Assembly: GCF_004217315.1 (NCBI RefSeq)
Contig: NZ_SGWR01000002.1
Span: 798,414-862,413 of the forward strand
Reading direction: 5' to 3'
Length of the DNA stretch: 64,000 nt
Source: Corticibacter populi
GTDB lineage: Bacteria > Pseudomonadota > Gammaproteobacteria > Burkholderiales > Burkholderiaceae_C
Numbering within the stretch: position 1 is the first letter of the stretch; each line of letters starts with the position of its first letter. The notes under the pieces were generated by a model. It did no database searches. It worked only from the letters and a program-made list of their open reading frames with translations, and was not told the origin of the DNA. Both the position numbers and the translations under genes were made by a program. Of the stretch, positions 10,083-18,326 are shown piece after piece.

Positions 10083-11296
10083 TAGGCCGAGAGGCGCCAG
10101 ATCATCAGGGCCACCGTCAGGTCGAGCCGGTGGTGATGGTCGCCCAGGGAGCGGCCCGTCAATGTCTCGATGCGCTGCAACCGGTAGCCCAGGGTATTGC
10201 GGTGCACCTGCAGGCGCTGAGCCGCCAGCGCCAGATTGCCATTGCACTGGAGCCAGGCCTCCAGCGTGGGCATCAGCACCGGGCTGTGGCGGCCATCATC
10301 GTGAATCAGCGCGCCCAGCACGGCGGCAACGAAACGGTCGAGCAACTGGCGGTCGCGCACCGCACTGAGCAGCTCCAGCACCCCCAGTTCGCCAAAGCAG
10401 GACAGGCCCAGCCGCTCCGGGAAGGATTGCGCCACCACCAGCGCCTGGCGCGCCTCGCCCAGCCCTGCTGCATAGTGCTGCGGCAGGTGGCCGGTGGCGC
10501 TCAGACCCAGGAAGAGGCGCAGCGGCGCCAGCCGTGTGTTGGCCCGCACCAGCAGCGCCTGCATGCGCTGGCGGTTATGCCGCCCCTGCTGCGCATCGGC
10601 GGCGGGCAGCAGCGCAATCCAGTGCTCGCCCTGGCAGATCAGCGCCAGCGCATCCCCCAGCCCGGCGACCACCTGTTCGATCTCGTCATGCAATTGCTGG
10701 CGATACCCCTGCAGTCGTGATTCCGCCTGCAGCGGCGCATCATCGGTGAAGAGCTGTTCGCCACCGGCCAGCCGGAACAGGGCGAGCTGGCGCGGCACCG
10801 CCAGCGGCAATGCCAGGCTGCGGGCGCGCTGCAGCAGCACCTCCAGGGATTGGTAGCCGCCCTCGAGCAGTTGCTCGAGGACATGCTGGCGCGACCGTCC
10901 CAGCATCTGCGCCTGCACCAGCGCCGTGCCGATGGCCTGCGTCACCACCACCATCTTGAGCTGGTAAGGCTGCTCCAGCAGGGGCAGCGAGAGCCGCTCG
11001 GCCTCAGCCACCACGGCCACGGGAATGGCGCGAATGAATTCCTCCCCCGTCAGGATGACCATGCCGGCGACCCGCTGCTGGTGCGCTTCGCGCACCAGTT
11101 GCAGCAGATTGGCCTCCTGGCGAGGGTGGTTGATGCCGGTGACGAACACCAGCTCACCGCCCATGACCCAGTCGGCAATGCCCTCGTTTTCCGCCACATA
11201 CGGCCAGCGCACCACATGGTCGAGGCCCGCCGCACCTGCACGCAGACGCAGCTCGTGCAGGCCGGGCAGCGCAAGAATGTCGGCGATCCTGAGCAT
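10064..11296 (-). CDS. PucR-family transcriptional regulator
   Basis: This is a 410-residue regulator with PucR architecture. The N-terminal PucR domain (about 5-125) contains ADILALPGLHELRLRAGAAG and the conserved WPYVAENEG. A divergent GGDEF-like middle follows. The C-terminal PucR-type HTH sits at the end (NLALAAQRLQVHRNTLGYRL, about 365-385). The Bacillus PucR prototype controls purine catabolism. Here the gene is the last of a six-gene operon (gap of 24 bases after the permease), so it is probably co-transcribed with the transporter and dioxygenase it may control. Its 3' end overlaps the convergent rutR-like gene by 19 bases. Confidence 0.9.
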   Translation of the reverse strand: MLRIADILALPGLHELRLRAGAAGLDHVVRWPYVAENEGIADWVMGGELVFVTGINHPRQEANLLQLVREAHQQRVAGMVILTGEEFIRAIPVAVVAEAERLSLPLLEQPYQLKMVVVTQAIGTALVQAQMLGRSRQHVLEQLLEGGYQSLEVLLQRARSLALPLAVPRQLALFRLAGGEQLFTDDAPLQAESRLQGYRQQLHDEIEQVVAGLGDALALICQGEHWIALLPAADAQQGRHNRQRMQALLVRANTRLAPLRLFLGLSATGHLPQHYAAGLGEARQALVVAQSFPERLGLSCFGELGVLELLSAVRDRQLLDRFVAAVLGALIHDDGRHSPVLMPTLEAWLQCNGNLALAAQRLQVHRNTLGYRLQRIETLTGRSLGDHHHRLDLTVALMIWRLSAYQPAPA

Positions 11297-11320
11297 GTAC
11301 CCACTCCCCTGGCAAGGCCT

Positions 11321-12247
11321 TCAGCGCCGGTCCTGCCGCAGGTAAGCCACGCCCAGCGCCGCCGGCTCCTGCGCATGGCCGGCCCGGCAGGCAGAAATCG
11401 CCAGCACCAGGATGGTCAAGGCGTAAGGCAGCATGCCCATCAGGTACACCGGCGCTTCCCAGCCGATGGCCTGCAGCCGTGGCAGCAAGGCCTCCACCGC
11501 GCCGAAGAAGAACGCGCCGAAGATTGCCCGCACCGGGCTCCAGCGCGCAAAGATCACCAGCGCCAGCGCAATCCAGCCGCGTCCGGCCACCATGTTCTCG
11601 ACCCAGACATTGCTGGCCACCACCGACAGGTAGGCGCCCGCCAGGCCTCCCAGCGCACCGCAGCAGGCCACTGCCAGCAACTGGTGCAATGGCACGTTGA
11701 CGCCGGCCACATCGGCGGTGGCCGGGTCTTCGCCCACGGCCCGGATCCGCAGGCCCAGCCGGGTGTGTGCCAGGGCCCATCCCAGCAGCAGGCACAGTGC
11801 CAGCGCGCCGTAGGTCAGCGCATCCTGGCGGAACAGCAGCGGCCCGATGAGGGGCAGCCCCGCCAGCGCGCCGACATCCAGTGGCGCCAGCCCCTCGAAT
11901 GGGCGGTGCACCTGGGAGCGTCCGAGCAGGCCCGCCAGCCCCAGGCCGATCGCCATGGTGGCCAGGCCCGCCAGCACCTGCTCGGCCCGCATGAGGACCA
12001 CCGCGACACCAAAGCCCAGCGCCAGCAGCATGCCGGCCAGCATGGCCGCGGCCACGCCCAGCCACACCGGCGCGCCCTGCAGAATGAGCACCGCCGAGGT
12101 CATCGCCCCCATGGCGAGATAGCCTTCTATACCCAGGCTGACCACGCCGGCGCGCTCCGACAGGATCAGGCCGACACAGGCCAGCAGCAGGGGCATGGCC
12201 GCCAGCGGTACGCTGCCGAGCCAGCCGCTCAGAAAAGCGAGATCCAT
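11321..12247 (-). CDS. Nucleoside-type ABC permease (YufQ/NupQ-like)
   Basis: This is a 308-residue multi-pass permease of the BPD_transp_2 family, the second permease of the first BMP-type importer. It starts MDLAFLSGWLGSVPLAAMPL and has the hallmark SERAGVVSLGIEGYLAMGAM (about 28-48). The segment AVGEDPATADVAGVNV (about 165-180) is the conserved cytoplasmic loop of sugar/nucleoside permeases. The ATG overlaps the stop of the upstream permease (TGATG), so translation is coupled. It is closely related to the 17400-18326 product, which has matching motifs. Confidence 0.93.
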   Translation of the reverse strand: MDLAFLSGWLGSVPLAAMPLLLACVGLILSERAGVVSLGIEGYLAMGAMTSAVLILQGAPVWLGVAAAMLAGMLLALGFGVAVVLMRAEQVLAGLATMAIGLGLAGLLGRSQVHRPFEGLAPLDVGALAGLPLIGPLLFRQDALTYGALALCLLLGWALAHTRLGLRIRAVGEDPATADVAGVNVPLHQLLAVACCGALGGLAGAYLSVVASNVWVENMVAGRGWIALALVIFARWSPVRAIFGAFFFGAVEALLPRLQAIGWEAPVYLMGMLPYALTILVLAISACRAGHAQEPAALGVAYLRQDRR

Positions 12248-13314
12248 CAGGCCGGCTCCTTTCTGGCATCGATGCGAAAGTGCGCAAAGAACAGGCACAC
12301 CAGCAGACTCATCAGGATGACACCCTGCAGCAGCAGCACAACCGCCTCCGACAGGCCATAGAAGACCTTGAGCGTGCCGCCGGCGTTGTAGAGGCCGCCC
12401 AGCACGAAGGCCACCGGCACCACCCACAGCGGCTTGAGCCGCGCGATGAAGGCCACCACGATGCCGCTGAACGTCATGTTCCAGCCGATGTTTTGCGTCA
12501 GCCGGTACTCGGTGCCGCTGACGATGATGCCGCCGGCCAGCCCGGCCAGCGCGCCCGACAGCAGCACCATGCCCGCCAGCGTGGCGGTCACCGGGATGCC
12601 GGCCGCCCTGGCCACCTGCGCATTGGCACCGATGGCATTGGCATGGAAGCCGGCGCGGCTGCGCTCCAACAGCGCCGCCACCAGTAGCGCCGCGAGCAAC
12701 GCAACGACAATGCCGCTGTGCAGATTGCCCATTCCCAGCAGCGCCAGCCGCCCTTCCGGGCCGATGCGGGGCGAGACCGGAAAGCTGTTGGCCGGATCAC
12801 GCCAGGCCCCGAACAGCAGGTGCTGCAGCAACAGATAGGCGATGTTGGACATCAGCAGCGTCACCACCAGCTCGCTCACCTGCAGCCGCAGCCTCAGCAG
12901 CAGCGGCAGTGCAATCCAGGCGGCGCCGCACAGCGCCGCCGCCAGCAGCATCAGCGGCAGCCGCAGGACTGGCGGGCCGAAGCCATGCAGCGCCACTGCG
13001 GTGGCACCGATGGCGCCCAGCCATAGCTGGCCTTCGATGCCGATGTTCCAGAATTTCAGCCGCATGGCCACGGCCGAGGCCAGTCCGGCCAGCACCAGCG
13101 GCACGCTCAGCGTCAGGGTCTGCGCCAAGCCCTGTTGGCGCAGGAAGACCTGCACGACCAGGTCGTCGAACAGCGCCTGCGCCGGCACGCCAACGGCCAT
13201 CAGCAACAGCAGGCCCAGCACGATGCCCACCAGCAGGCCGCCCGTGAAGGTGAGCACGGCGCGCGGCGTGGAAACCGCCAAGCGCCGCTGCAGCGCAAAG
13301 GTGTACTCAGGCAT
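12247..13314 (-). CDS. Nucleoside-type ABC permease (YufP/NupP-like)
   Basis: This is a 355-residue inner-membrane permease of the BPD_transp_2 family. It has the family block RLKFWNIGIEGQLWLGAIGA (about 84-103) and the helix after EIVVTLL-type LQVSELVVTLLMSNIAYLLL (about 145-164). With the next gene product it forms the pore of the first BMP-type importer. The gene overlaps the ATPase gene upstream by 8 bases and the following permease by 1 base, a tightly coupled operon. The paralogue is 18326-19462. Confidence 0.93.
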   Translation of the reverse strand: MPEYTFALQRRLAVSTPRAVLTFTGGLLVGIVLGLLLLMAVGVPAQALFDDLVVQVFLRQQGLAQTLTLSVPLVLAGLASAVAMRLKFWNIGIEGQLWLGAIGATAVALHGFGPPVLRLPLMLLAAALCGAAWIALPLLLRLRLQVSELVVTLLMSNIAYLLLQHLLFGAWRDPANSFPVSPRIGPEGRLALLGMGNLHSGIVVALLAALLVAALLERSRAGFHANAIGANAQVARAAGIPVTATLAGMVLLSGALAGLAGGIIVSGTEYRLTQNIGWNMTFSGIVVAFIARLKPLWVVPVAFVLGGLYNAGGTLKVFYGLSEAVVLLLQGVILMSLLVCLFFAHFRIDARKEPA

Positions 13315-14863
13315 GGTGCGCGGCCGCCTCCCCCAGCGCCGCGCCGGCCGTCCCCAGCATCAGATGCCCTACCCGCTCGGCACTGGCGCCGCCGGGGCAT
13401 TCGCCGGTGATGCGGCCGGCGCTGATGACCACGATGCGGTCCGACAGGGCCAGCACCTCCTCCAGGTCTTCACTGATGAGCAGACAGGCCGCGCCCCTGG
13501 CAGCGGCGGCGCGAATGGCCGCATGCACGCTGGCGCAGGCCTTGACATCCAGGCCCCGCGTGGGCGAATGAGCGATCAGCAGACGCATGTCCGCATCCAG
13601 CTCGCGCGCCAGCAGCACTTTCTGCGCATTGCCGCCGGACAGCAGGCTGGTGCGCGTGTCGGGTCGCGCCCCGGCGATGTCATGCTGCGCAATGCTGGCC
13701 TGCGCATCGGCACGCATGCGCCACCGGTCCAGCCACCAGCGCCGGTAGCGGCCCGTGCGCACCCGCGTCAGGGCCAGGTTGTCGGCCACCGGCAGTTCGC
13801 CGATCAGGCCGCTGGCGGCTCGATCGGAAGGGATGATGCGCAGGCCCAGGTCGCGGCGCCGGGCCACGCTGGCGTCGTTGACGCGGGCGCCGTCGAGTTC
13901 GATGCTGCCGGCCTCCACGCGGGCCGTGCCCAGCAGGGCGTCGGCCAGCTGTTGCTGGCCATTGCCACCCACGCCGGCAACGCCGACGATCTCACCGGCA
14001 CGCACCCGCAGGCTCAGGTCCACGATGCCAACGCCGCCATCGGGCCGGCGCACGCACAACGCCTGGGTGTTGAGCAGGTCCGGGCCATTGGCGATGCGGG
14101 AGCTGGGCTGGCGCTGCGGGCCATCCGGATGCTCGCCGACCATCAATGCCGCGATCGCGGCCTGCGACAGCGCGTCGGTGGCCAGGTTGGAGGCGACGGT
14201 GCGGCCCTGCCGCATGATGGTCAGACGCTGGCTGTGGCCAACGACCTCGCGCAGCTTGTGGGTGATCAGGATGATGCTGCAGCCGCCCTCGGCCATGCGG
14301 TTCATGGCCGCCAGCATGTCGGCGGCCTCGCGGTCGGTCAGCACGGCCGTGGGCTCGTCGAGCACCAGGATGCGCGCGCCCAGCGCCAGGATCTTGCAGA
14401 TCTCCACGCGCTGGCGCTCGGCCACCGAGAGATCGGCCACACGACGGGCCGGGTCGATGCCCAGGCCGGTCTGACCGGCCGCCTGCCGCAGCGCGGCCAC
14501 GGCCTGCGGCACGGTGCGCAACTCGCGCCGGCCACCGGCGGCCAGCAGCAGGTTCTCGGCCACGCTGAAGCGCTCCACCAGCCGGAAGTGCTGGTGCACC
14601 ATGCCGATGCCGGCGGCGATGGCGTCGGCCGGCCTGCGCACCGGCAGGCGCTCGCCGCGCAGCAATATATGGCCCTCGTCGGCTTGGTAGACGCCGGTGA
14701 GAATGTTCATCAGCGTGGACTTGCCCGCGCCGTTCTCGCCCAGCAGGGCATGCACCTCGCCCTGGCGCAGCTCCAGGCTGGCGCGCTGCAGCACCGGGCG
14801 GTCGCCGAAACGCTTCGAGAGACCGCACAGCTCCAGCAGCGGCGGCGCGGCGGTGTGTGTCAT
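13307..14863 (-). CDS. Nucleoside-type ABC ATPase with two ABC modules (YufO/NupO-like)
   Basis: This is a 518-residue fusion of two ABC modules, as usual in sugar/nucleoside importers of the RbsA/NupO class. Module 1 has Walker A GENGAGKST (about 42-50), signature LSVAERQRVEI and Walker B ILVLDEPTAVLTD. Module 2 has the degenerate Walker A-like GVGGNGQQQL, the signature LSGGNAQKVLLAREL and a Walker B-like LLIAHSPTRGLD. The start at 14863 overlaps the stop of the binding-protein gene (ATGA), with AGGAAG upstream. An in-frame start at 14908 would invade the upstream gene. Confidence 0.94.
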   Translation of the reverse strand: MTHTAAPPLLELCGLSKRFGDRPVLQRASLELRQGEVHALLGENGAGKSTLMNILTGVYQADEGHILLRGERLPVRRPADAIAAGIGMVHQHFRLVERFSVAENLLLAAGGRRELRTVPQAVAALRQAAGQTGLGIDPARRVADLSVAERQRVEICKILALGARILVLDEPTAVLTDREAADMLAAMNRMAEGGCSIILITHKLREVVGHSQRLTIMRQGRTVASNLATDALSQAAIAALMVGEHPDGPQRQPSSRIANGPDLLNTQALCVRRPDGGVGIVDLSLRVRAGEIVGVAGVGGNGQQQLADALLGTARVEAGSIELDGARVNDASVARRRDLGLRIIPSDRAASGLIGELPVADNLALTRVRTGRYRRWWLDRWRMRADAQASIAQHDIAGARPDTRTSLLSGGNAQKVLLARELDADMRLLIAHSPTRGLDVKACASVHAAIRAAAARGAACLLISEDLEEVLALSDRIVVISAGRITGECPGGASAERVGHLMLGTAGAALGEAAAHHA

Positions 14864-15969
14864 CGAACGCTTCCTGTGATGCCCTGGATCAGGTAGTCCA
14901 TGGCCCACAGCGTGGCATCATCGGGGTGCTGGCCCTCAACCACGGCCACCTCGCCGTTCTGCTTGAGAAGCGGCCCGGCAAATGGCGCCAGGCTGCCATC
15001 GAGGATCTGCTGGCGCGCCTGGGCAATGCGCTCGCGCGCCCCAGCGGGTACCTTGTCGCCCAGCGGAGTGATGTCGACCACACCTTCCTTCATGCCTGGG
15101 AAGGCGCCATGCTCCGTCGGCGTCCATTGGCCACCGACGATCTGGCGGATGGTGGGCACGAGGTGCTTGTCCCAATGGAACACCACTGAGGTGAGGTGCC
15201 CCTTGGGAGCGAGCTTGCTCATGTCGAGCTGAAAGCCCACCGAGGCCTTGCCCGCCTTCTCGGCCATGGTGAACGGCGCCGCCGACGACAGGTTGTTGGC
15301 GATCACGTCGGCATTCTGCTCGAGGATGGATTGCGCGGCCTGCCCTTCCTTGGCCGGATCCCACCAGGAGTTGGTGTAGAGCGCGATCGTCCTGATGGCC
15401 GGATCGACGGCCTGCGCGCCGCGTGTGAAGCCATTGATGTCCCAGTTGACCACCGAGACCGGAAAGCCGCCGAGCATGCCCAGCGTCTTGCTCTGGCTGA
15501 CCGCGCCGGCAGCCATGCCGGCCAGGTACCAAGCCTCGTAGGTACGGGCGTAGAAACTCTCCAGGTTGGCGGCATTGGTGGTGCCGGAGGCCGCCAGGAA
15601 GGCCACGCCCGGGTACTTCTGCGCAGCCTCCAGCACTCCGTCGGAGTAGCCGTAGGAAGTGGTGACGATGATGTTGAAGCCGCGCTGCACATAGAGGTCG
15701 ATGGCGTTCTTCAGCGCGCTGGCCTCCTCGGCGATGCTCTCGGCCGCCGCCACCGGATAACCCAGCTCCTGCGCAACGATCTGGCGCGCATTGTCCATGG
15801 CCTCGTTCCAGCCGCCGTCGCGCGCCGTGGCGGCGTAGATGAAGGCGATCTTGGGCGGCCCGTCGAGCTTGAAGGCCTCGGCGGCGGGAACGGCGGTGGC
15901 CGTCAGCAGCGCGGCACCGGCCAGCAACAGGGCGCGGCGACCGGCGGAAAAGAAGGGGCTCTGGTTCAT
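14860..15969 (-). CDS. BMP-family (Med/BmpA-like) substrate-binding protein
   Basis: This is a 369-residue periplasmic binding protein of the basic-membrane-protein family. Relatives include purine-nucleoside receptors such as TmpC/PnrA and BmpA. The exported N-terminus has an Arg pair before the hydrophobic core (SAGRRALLLAGAALLTATA), weakly Tat-like, and cleavage is expected near residue 32. Family blocks are ATARDGGWNEAMDNARQIV (about 46-64) and YGYSDGVLEAAQKYPGVAF. It is 42 bases downstream of a dioxygenase gene and overlaps the ATPase gene. The paralogue at 21002-22096 shares the motifs ASGTTxAxNLxSFxxRTYE and VNWxINGFxxGAQ. The ligand is probably a nucleoside or nucleobase by family, not proven. 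Confidence 0.92.
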   Translation of the reverse strand: MNQSPFFSAGRRALLLAGAALLTATAVPAAEAFKLDGPPKIAFIYAATARDGGWNEAMDNARQIVAQELGYPVAAAESIAEEASALKNAIDLYVQRGFNIIVTTSYGYSDGVLEAAQKYPGVAFLAASGTTNAANLESFYARTYEAWYLAGMAAGAVSQSKTLGMLGGFPVSVVNWDINGFTRGAQAVDPAIRTIALYTNSWWDPAKEGQAAQSILEQNADVIANNLSSAAPFTMAEKAGKASVGFQLDMSKLAPKGHLTSVVFHWDKHLVPTIRQIVGGQWTPTEHGAFPGMKEGVVDITPLGDKVPAGARERIAQARQQILDGSLAPFAGPLLKQNGEVAVVEGQHPDDATLWAMDYLIQGITGSVR

Positions 15970-16011
15970 GGGGGCTCCAGGTGGTTGGGGTGTGGACGCG
16001 GGATGCCGGGT

Positions 16012-17055
16012 TCAGGGCGCCGGGGCGTCGCCCTGCCGATGGAAATAGGTGTCGTCAAAACGCGAGCGGATGTAGTCGCCGGTGCTGATCGGTGGATAGC
16101 GCGGCGGCCAGTCGGCGTTCTGGCAACTGGGCAGAACCTCGATCACCCGCTTGGAACTGGTGCCGAAGAAAAAGGGGATCGAGTAGCGCTGGCGCCCCGA
16201 GGTATTGATGGCACGGTGCAGCGTCGAGGCGAAGTAGTCATTGGTCCAGCGCGCCATCAGGTCGCCCACATTGACGATGAAGCAGCCCGGCAGCGGTGGC
16301 GCCTGAATCCATTCGCCCGCGCTGTTGAGTACCTGCAATGCCGGAACCTCGTCGGTGCAGAGGATGGTGAAGCACTCGTAGTCGGAATGCGCGCCGATGC
16401 CGATCTGCGCCTCGTCGATCGGCCCGTCCTGGCTGGGATAGGACAGCACCCGCATGTGCGCCATCGGCTTGTCCAGGTAGGCCTCGAAGAAGTCCTCGGG
16501 CAACTCCAGCGCCAGCGCGAAAGCGGCAAAAATGCGGTGACCGAACGCAATCATCGCGGCGTGATACGCCAGCAGCGCCGGCCGGAACCCCGGCAAAGCC
16601 GCCGGCCACTGATTGGGGCCGTAGCCGAACACGCCGGCCTGCACGTCCGGGTCCTGCTGCGGCACCTCCAGCGCGAGGTCGAAACCTTCGTGCATGTCGC
16701 CCTTGCTCTCGGTATTGGTGTTCTCGCCAAGCATGGGGGTATAGCCTCGCATGTTCTCGGAGTTGCCGACGTGGATGGCCATCTTGTCCTCCAGCGGCAG
16801 CGCAAAGAAATCCTGCGCGGCGGCAAAGGTACCTTCGATCAGGCCCTGCGGCACACCATGCCCGCGCGCATAGAAGAACCCCACCTCCGTGCAGGCCTTG
16901 CGCACCGCCTCGCCGACCTGTGCGCGGGCCGCCGCGTCACCGCCGAACATCGGGGCGAAGTCGATCACCGGGATCTCCGAGAACGGGGCCTGCCTGGCCT
17001 GCAGGCCCGAGGGGTTGAAGCTGCGCGGGCCATTGCCTGTGGTGATGGTTTGCAT
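16012..17055 (-). CDS. Fe(II)/2-oxoglutarate dioxygenase, isopenicillin N synthase-like (copy 1)
   Basis: This is a 347-residue non-haem iron oxygenase of the isopenicillin-N-synthase-like family. A DIOX_N domain (about 28-140) has the FFALPLEDK signature. The double-stranded beta-helix core carries iron ligands His223 and Asp225 (HSDYE) and His280 (STLHRAIN). An RxS co-substrate motif is at Arg290-Ser292. The family oxidises small molecules; thymine 7-hydroxylase and plant ACC oxidase belong to it. It heads a six-gene operon with a BMP-type importer and PucR. The ATG at 17055 has AGGATG upstream; the next in-frame start is a TTG at 17094. A sigma-54-like promoter precedes it. Confidence 0.92.
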   Translation of the reverse strand: MQTITTGNGPRSFNPSGLQARQAPFSEIPVIDFAPMFGGDAAARAQVGEAVRKACTEVGFFYARGHGVPQGLIEGTFAAAQDFFALPLEDKMAIHVGNSENMRGYTPMLGENTNTESKGDMHEGFDLALEVPQQDPDVQAGVFGYGPNQWPAALPGFRPALLAYHAAMIAFGHRIFAAFALALELPEDFFEAYLDKPMAHMRVLSYPSQDGPIDEAQIGIGAHSDYECFTILCTDEVPALQVLNSAGEWIQAPPLPGCFIVNVGDLMARWTNDYFASTLHRAINTSGRQRYSIPFFFGTSSKRVIEVLPSCQNADWPPRYPPISTGDYIRSRFDDTYFHRQGDAPAP

Positions 17056-17089
17056 AGATGCATCCTGTGGATTCAGCGTATCCCCCCAA

Positions 17090-17106
17090 TGCAAGGGACA
17101 TGCCAG
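17090..17106 (-). promoter_or_regulatory. Candidate sigma-54 promoter for the dioxygenase/BMP operon 1
   Basis: On the minus strand the bases read CTGGCATGTCCCTTGCA. This gives GG-N10-GC spacing and 12 of 14 informative matches to YTGGCACGRNNNTTGCW. The predicted transcription start is near 17080, leaving about 25 bases before the ATG at 17055. It is the best such match I found in the window. Confidence 0.6.
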
Positions 17107-17154
17107 TTGGCCAGGCGGGACCGTTCACCACCACCACCGGCTTTTTCACCACAC

Positions 17155-17177
17155 GATTTGTGCAAACTGCACAAATC
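17155..17177. promoter_or_regulatory. Perfect 23-bp palindrome, candidate enhancer/operator
   Basis: Two perfect 10-bp arms (GATTTGTGCA and TGCACAAATC) are separated by AAC. The centre lies about 86 bases upstream of the predicted sigma-54 transcription start. That suits an activator site for a bacterial enhancer-binding protein or a PucR site. The arms read GTGCA/TGCAC, the opposite sense to the NtrC box, so NtrC itself is not the obvious binder. Confidence 0.6.
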
Positions 17178-17399
17178 ATTCCGGTGTTTATCGTCGCTGC
17201 GCCCCCGACCTTTGTGCCCTACTGACAAATCCGATCCAAAGTAGTGCTGCCTCGGTGCCGATGTGCCTCAAAACCGGGATTGCCATGTCGCGTAGCCGCA
17301 ACGCCAGCCTGGCGCATGGCATGGCCTCCCGACCGGCGCTTGTGCCCACGTCTGCCAGCATGGCTAGGCGCGATGAAAAGAGCGCAGGTTTTGGGTCGC
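17178..17399. other. Spacer between operon 2 end and operon 1 promoter
   Basis: This is the upstream remainder of the 344-base gene-free stretch between the end of operon 2 (17400) and the dioxygenase start (17055). I see no credible coding sequence, tRNA or U-tailed hairpin. Near 17369-17390 a GAAAAGAGCGCAGGTTTT string vaguely recalls the terminal repeat of the GAACCTG element, but it is too degraded to call. Confidence 0.5.
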
Positions 17400-18326
17400 T
17401 CAGGTGCGTTCCTCGCGCGTGAACGGCAGGCCCAGCGCCGAAGGCTGGGCCTGCCGCGCCATGCCGCTTCGCGCCACCAGCACCATGACCACCAGCGTGA
17501 CGATGTAAGGCGTCATCATCATGAAATACTGCGGCAGCTTGACGCCGCTGGCCGCCAGTTGCGGGATCAGCGCCTCGATGCAGCCGAACAGCACCGCGCC
17601 CGCCAGCGCCTTCCAGGGCGACCAGCGCGAGAAGATCACCAGCGCCACTGCGATCCAGCCGCGCCCACCGGTCATGTCGGCAATCCACAGCTTGGTGCTG
17701 ACCACCGAGATGTAGGCACCGGCCAGGCCGATCAGCATCGCGCCGGCCACGATGGCCCCCAGCCGCATGCCGGTCACCGAGATGCCCGCCGCATCGGCGG
17801 CCTGCGGATTCTCGCCAACCGCGCGCAGCCGCATGCCGGTGGTGGTGCGCTCGAACACCCAGACCACGGCCAGGAACAGCAGGGGCGTGGCATAGACCAG
17901 CGGGTTCTGCACGAACAGCTTGCCGACCAGCGGCAACTCCGACAAGGGCCACAGGCCCCAGGCCGGCAGGCCCTGCACGGGCCGGTTGGTCCACTCCAGC
18001 AGAGTGCCCAGCAGGCCCGTGAGCCCCTGGCAGAAGAACACCAGGGCCAGGCCGGCAATGATCTGGTTGAGCCGCAACACCAGCACCATGAAGGCAAACA
18101 GCAGCGAGACGAGCGCGGCTGCCAGCATGGCGATGCACAGCGACAGGCCGACCTCGCCGAAATGCAGTTGCGCGCCAATACCCGCGAGCGCGCCGACCAG
18201 CATCAAGCCTTCCGCGCCGATGGCCAGCACACCCGACTTCTCGGTGATGATCAGGCCCAGCGCCGCCAGCGCAAAGGGCACCACGAATACAGGGGCGTTG
18301 CCCAGCCAGTTGGCTACCATGTCCAT
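17400..18326 (-). CDS. Nucleoside-type ABC permease (YufQ/NupQ-like), second system
   Basis: This is a 308-residue multi-pass permease of the BPD_transp_2 family, the last gene of operon 2. The hallmark TEKSGVLAIGAEGLMLVGAL lies at about 28-48, and the cytoplasmic loop AVGENPQAADAAGISV at about 165-180. Both align with the same positions of the 11321-12247 product. The start codon overlaps the upstream stop as TGATG. Together with the 18326-19462 permease it forms the channel of the second BMP-type importer. No terminator with a U-tract is visible after its stop. Confidence 0.93.
   Translation of the reverse strand: MDMVANWLGNAPVFVVPFALAALGLIITEKSGVLAIGAEGLMLVGALAGIGAQLHFGEVGLSLCIAMLAAALVSLLFAFMVLVLRLNQIIAGLALVFFCQGLTGLLGTLLEWTNRPVQGLPAWGLWPLSELPLVGKLFVQNPLVYATPLLFLAVVWVFERTTTGMRLRAVGENPQAADAAGISVTGMRLGAIVAGAMLIGLAGAYISVVSTKLWIADMTGGRGWIAVALVIFSRWSPWKALAGAVLFGCIEALIPQLAASGVKLPQYFMMMTPYIVTLVVMVLVARSGMARQAQPSALGLPFTREERT

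Noticed and set aside
17369-17390. Degenerate GAACCTG-element end near the stop of 17400-18326
   Set aside because: Only GAAAAGA and CAGGTTTT are shared, with no partner end, so similarity is within chance.
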